DNA of 8,542 bases from UBA9926 sp913052075 (GTDB lineage Bacteria > Pseudomonadota > Gammaproteobacteria > Pseudomonadales > Azotimanducaceae): contig CAJXDD010000122.1 in NCBI GenBank assembly GCA_913052075.1, forward strand, positions 1 through 8,542, in the 5' to 3' direction. Below the pieces are notes generated by a model that worked only from the letters and a program-made list of their open reading frames with translations, did not search any database and was not told where the DNA came from. A program made the translations under genes and the position numbers. This document shows, one piece after another, positions 6,486 through 8,542 of the stretch. Position 1 is the stretch's first letter. Each line of letters starts with the position of its first letter.

Positions 6486-7151
6486 TTATTCATTGGTGCC
6501 TTTTTCTTTTTGTATCTCGTCAAGCATGCGCTCTATTCGCGTCAAGCGAGCCAGCGGATCGGAAAGTTCAAGAAAGCGCTGACGCATCGCATTCTTAATG
6601 GGTAGCAGCTCTACCAGCCGCCCTCCTAACTCAGCCGCATGCTCATACCGAGGCTGCCTTGCCTCTCGAGCGACACCAGGATGCGCAAGGAGGTCTTCCA
6701 AAATCCCGACCAGCAGCTCGTCCTCGGGTCCGACAGGAATGGATGGCTCTGGCTCGAGCAACCGACACTCGGCTCGCAACCCGCCCGATACATCTTCATA
6801 CGCGTCAATGATTTTTAGCTTTTGACGGGCAGTTAGCACCACCTCAAGCTGGCCTTTGGCGTTTTGGTCGAAATCCAAAATCTCGCAATAAGTCCCGACT
6901 GATGCAATTTCAGGATGACTTTGGGCACGTGTTTCTTCTATAGATTCAGCATCATCGGTTGAACCGTCGTTCACCCAGATCTGCTGCTCGCTTAGGACTA
7001 AGCCAACGCCCACCGCATCTTTGAGACTTCGACCCAGCAGGTCTTGATCTTGAGCTGACGCAACCGTCATCTTTAGCTTCCCACCCGGAAATAAAACCAG
7101 AGGCACCGGGAGCAGCCCTATCTCAATATCTGAGTCGTGCACATTCATCAT
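6486..7151 (-). CDS. Stand-alone Lon N-terminal (substrate-binding) domain protein
   Basis: The 221-residue product resembles the LON substrate-binding domain family, which lacks the AAA+ ATPase and the protease part of Lon; its function is not well established. Visible family features, counted from the chosen ATG, are LLPVPLVLFPGGKLKM (13-28), VGTYCEILDFDQNAKGQLEVVL (85-106), an R-x-K-x-K-I-I stretch (109-115) and a helical C-terminal half (about 143-215) ending in a charged coil (RLTRIERMLDEIQKEK). The usual FExRY motif after FPGG is replaced by ASAQDQD, and the middle is acidic (DDAESIEE), so this is a diverged member. Start choice is uncertain: ATG codons at 7149-7151 and 7146-7148 stand side by side without a clear ribosome site. 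A TTG at 7182-7184 directly abuts the ssb stop and would add 11 residues that look unlike the family. It is probably co-transcribed with ssb. Confidence 0.82.
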   Translation of the reverse strand: MMNVHDSDIEIGLLPVPLVLFPGGKLKMTVASAQDQDLLGRSLKDAVGVGLVLSEQQIWVNDGSTDDAESIEETRAQSHPEIASVGTYCEILDFDQNAKGQLEVVLTARQKLKIIDAYEDVSGGLRAECRLLEPEPSIPVGPEDELLVGILEDLLAHPGVAREARQPRYEHAAELGGRLVELLPIKNAMRQRFLELSDPLARLTRIERMLDEIQKEKGTNE

Positions 7152-7184
7152 GGGGAGATACGACGCCTTTAGTTCACCCACCAA

Positions 7185-7634
7185 TTAGAAAGGGATGTCA
7201 TCGTCAAAGTCGTCTGATGGGGGAGGGCCAAAATCATCCGATTGTTGACTCCGACTAGGGGCTGAACCGCCACCACTCATTGCACCCATCCCGCCTTCAC
7301 CTCGCGAATCCAACATCTGCATTTCGTTGGCGACGATTTCGGTGGTGTAGTGCTTTTGCCCTTCTCGCTCCCATTCTCTCGTTCTCAGCTCGCCTTCGAC
7401 ATACACTTTTGAACCTCGCTTGAGGTACTCATTGGCGATCTCAGCTAATCGGTTGAAGAAAACAATCCGATGCCACTCCGTTCGCTCCTTTTGCTCTCCA
7501 GAATCGCGGTCTCTCCACGACTTAGAAGTAGCAATAGACACATTAGTCACCGCGCCGCCGGAGGGCATATATCGTGTTTCTGGATCTCGCCCCAGGTTGC
7601 CAACCAGAATCACCTTGTTGATGCCTCTCGCCAT
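7185..7634 (-). CDS. ssb: Single-stranded DNA-binding protein SSB
   Basis: SSB coats single-stranded DNA as a tetramer in replication, recombination and repair, and recruits partner enzymes through its C-terminal tip. The 149-residue product starts MARGINKVILVGNLGRDPE. Its OB fold runs to about residue 108, with DNA-stacking aromatics Trp40, Trp54, Phe60 and Trp88 at the positions known from E. coli SSB. A Gly/Ser/Gln linker (111-133) follows, then the acidic tip DDFDDDIPF, which is the canonical partner-binding motif. The linker is short compared with E. coli SSB (about 178 residues). The ATG has GGAG seven bases upstream and a probable extended -10 promoter just before it. The position after an MFS transporter matches the uvrA-MFS-ssb neighbourhood of many gammaproteobacteria. 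I saw no LexA-type CTG-N10-CAG box in the spacer. Confidence 0.98.
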   Translation of the reverse strand: MARGINKVILVGNLGRDPETRYMPSGGAVTNVSIATSKSWRDRDSGEQKERTEWHRIVFFNRLAEIANEYLKRGSKVYVEGELRTREWEREGQKHYTTEIVANEMQMLDSRGEGGMGAMSGGGSAPSRSQQSDDFGPPPSDDFDDDIPF

Positions 7635-7641
7635 TTGATTT

Positions 7642-7648
7642 CTCCAAA
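7642..7648 (-). promoter_or_regulatory. Ribosome binding site of ssb
   Basis: TTTGGAG on the minus strand ends seven bases before the ATG at 7632-7634; it supports that start. Confidence 0.7.
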
Positions 7649-7661
7649 CTATTTTTTTTCG

Positions 7662-7670
7662 ATTCTAACA
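7662..7670 (-). promoter_or_regulatory. Probable extended -10 promoter of ssb
   Basis: The minus strand reads TGT-TAGAAT, a five-of-six match to TATAAT with the TG extension. It lies in the 136-base gap 7635-7770 between the MFS gene and ssb. No good -35 hexamer stands 17 bases upstream (CCACGA), as is common for extended -10 promoters. A run of eight A bases lies just downstream, near the expected transcription start. The rest of the gap shows no gene and no clear terminator for the MFS gene. Confidence 0.5.
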
Positions 7671-7770
7671 CCTGAATCTCTTATTCGTGGTCTCATTTCA
7701 AGGACTTTGCCCCTTCAACCTGGCCGTATCCACCTAAAATCAGGATGCTTTGGCTATTTATCAATCGCCA

Positions 7771-8542
7771 TTAACCCAACATGCCTGCTTTGAATCCTGA
7801 CCTCAACACAGCCCGTTCGACTACGGTGAACAGAGCCAACACCGTCGCGCAAACGATCAGCAGTGCAGCATCGCTCAGTACAGAGACGATGAATCCTCCC
7901 GCTGCCCCGCCAAGTGCAATACCGGCGAATTGGCAGGTGCTGTAGATACCCATCACCAATCCTCGACGCGATGCGCTAGCCAGAAGGGTTGCTCGACTAG
8001 GGTAGCTGGCTTCAAGAAAGTTAAATCCCATAAAGAGCAGAATAGACGCGAGCACGAGCAGCCCGGGCGTAGGTTCAGTCGTCAATAAGATCATTGCTAT
8101 CGCCATCAAGGGAAAAGGCCAAACAGCAGCTGAAGTGCTTTCTCCCCGTCTATCTTTCGTGAGCGGCCAAGCAATGAATACAAACGAAAGCACTAAGACC
8201 ACCAGATAGAAAAGACCATGGTCGCCAACCGCCACCCCCGCTTGAACTAGCGCCTGGGGCAGCATCAGAAATACCGCCATCAGTACGAAGTGATTTAGGG
8301 CGATCCCGACGCAAATAAAAGTAAGGATCGTTCGATGGCCAGGAGTGAGCCATGGCCCCTCATCTTTCTGTCCATGGATTTGGGACGAATGGTCCTGCCG
8401 TTCATCGAGAGCTACAACCAGCAATGCCGCAACCAATGCCAACCCCCCACAAAACCCGAACAGAGAAGACAGCCCCAATGTCGAATAAAACCAAGGCCCA
8501 ACCACCATCGACAAACCAAATGACAAGGCAATACTACCTCCG
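7771..8542 (-). CDS. MFS transporter, YajR-like, C-terminal part (cut by window edge)
   Basis: The 256 codons present are the last part of a major facilitator; the frame stays open to the window edge, so the start lies outside. The visible segments fit TM5 (GGSIALSFGLSMVVGPW, including a glycine/proline motif-C-like GP), TM6 (FGFCGGLALVAALLVVAL), a charged central loop (DERQDHSSQIHGQKDEG) and TM7-TM12. The stretch GFNFLEASYPSRATLLAS followed by GLVMGIYSTCQFAGIALGGAAGG closely recalls the YajR-like drug/proton antiporter group found beside uvrA and ssb. Unlike E. coli YajR there is no extra soluble C-terminal domain: the protein ends about 15 residues after TM12. The substrate is unknown, and efflux is inferred from the family only. 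Confidence 0.9.
   Translation of the reverse strand, partial: GGSIALSFGLSMVVGPWFYSTLGLSSLFGFCGGLALVAALLVVALDERQDHSSQIHGQKDEGPWLTPGHRTILTFICVGIALNHFVLMAVFLMLPQALVQAGVAVGDHGLFYLVVLVLSFVFIAWPLTKDRRGESTSAAVWPFPLMAIAMILLTTEPTPGLLVLASILLFMGFNFLEASYPSRATLLASASRRGLVMGIYSTCQFAGIALGGAAGGFIVSVLSDAALLIVCATVLALFTVVERAVLRSGFKAGMLG

Noticed and set aside
6385..6582. Plus-strand 65-codon frame with a Val/Leu-rich hydrophobic stretch
   Set aside because: The hydrophobic part is simply the 12-bp tandem repeat read as VVLV, and the rest is antisense to the Lon-domain gene.
7635..7770. LexA (SOS) box before ssb, or a terminator after the MFS gene
   Set aside because: No CTG-N10-CAG match was found. The small dyads present (AAGG/CCTT and ATCC/GGAT) have four-base stems without a T-run.
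1..8542. CRISPR array, insertion sequence, prophage, tRNA or defence system
   Set aside because: No spaced repeat array, transposase, integrase, cloverleaf or defence-type domain was seen; apart from the spacer the window is packed with housekeeping genes.

Overview
The window reads as a gammaproteobacterial chromosome segment. Every gene I can support lies on the minus strand, so transcription runs from high to low coordinates. Protein families and gene order both resemble Pseudomonas-type genomes: proA directly precedes nadD, where enteric bacteria have holA, and an MFS transporter directly precedes ssb, as seen beside uvrA in many gammaproteobacteria. Genus or species cannot be told from this stretch. 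I found no mobile element, CRISPR array, tRNA or rRNA, and no convincing new system.

Layout in transcription order. (1) 8542-7771: the C-terminal part of a 12-TM MFS transporter, cut by the window edge. (2) 7770-7635: a 136-base gap with a probable extended -10 promoter for ssb. (3) 7634-7185: ssb. (4) 7151-6486: a stand-alone protein with a Lon N-terminal (substrate-binding) domain, starting very close to the ssb stop. (5) 6485-6078: about 408 bases with no credible gene, holding a 12-bp tandem repeat, several small inverted repeats and a cluster of TGTCT pentamers; proA is probably driven from here. (6) 6077-1: a tightly packed cluster proA, nadD, rsfS, rlmH, mrdA, rodA, mltB (the last cut by the window edge). 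The junctions are 4-base ATGA overlaps (proA/nadD, mrdA/rodA), an 11-base overlap (rsfS/rlmH) or gaps of 3, 8 and 33 bases, which indicates one operon with translational coupling.

The cluster links proline synthesis (ProA), NAD synthesis (NadD), 50S ribosome silencing and 23S rRNA methylation (RsfS, RlmH), and the elongasome wall-building pair PBP2/RodA with a lytic transglycosylase (MltB). All the catalytic motifs I could check are intact. Upstream, SSB serves DNA replication and repair. The most open questions are the repeat-bearing spacer at 6078-6485 and the role of the diverged Lon-domain protein.
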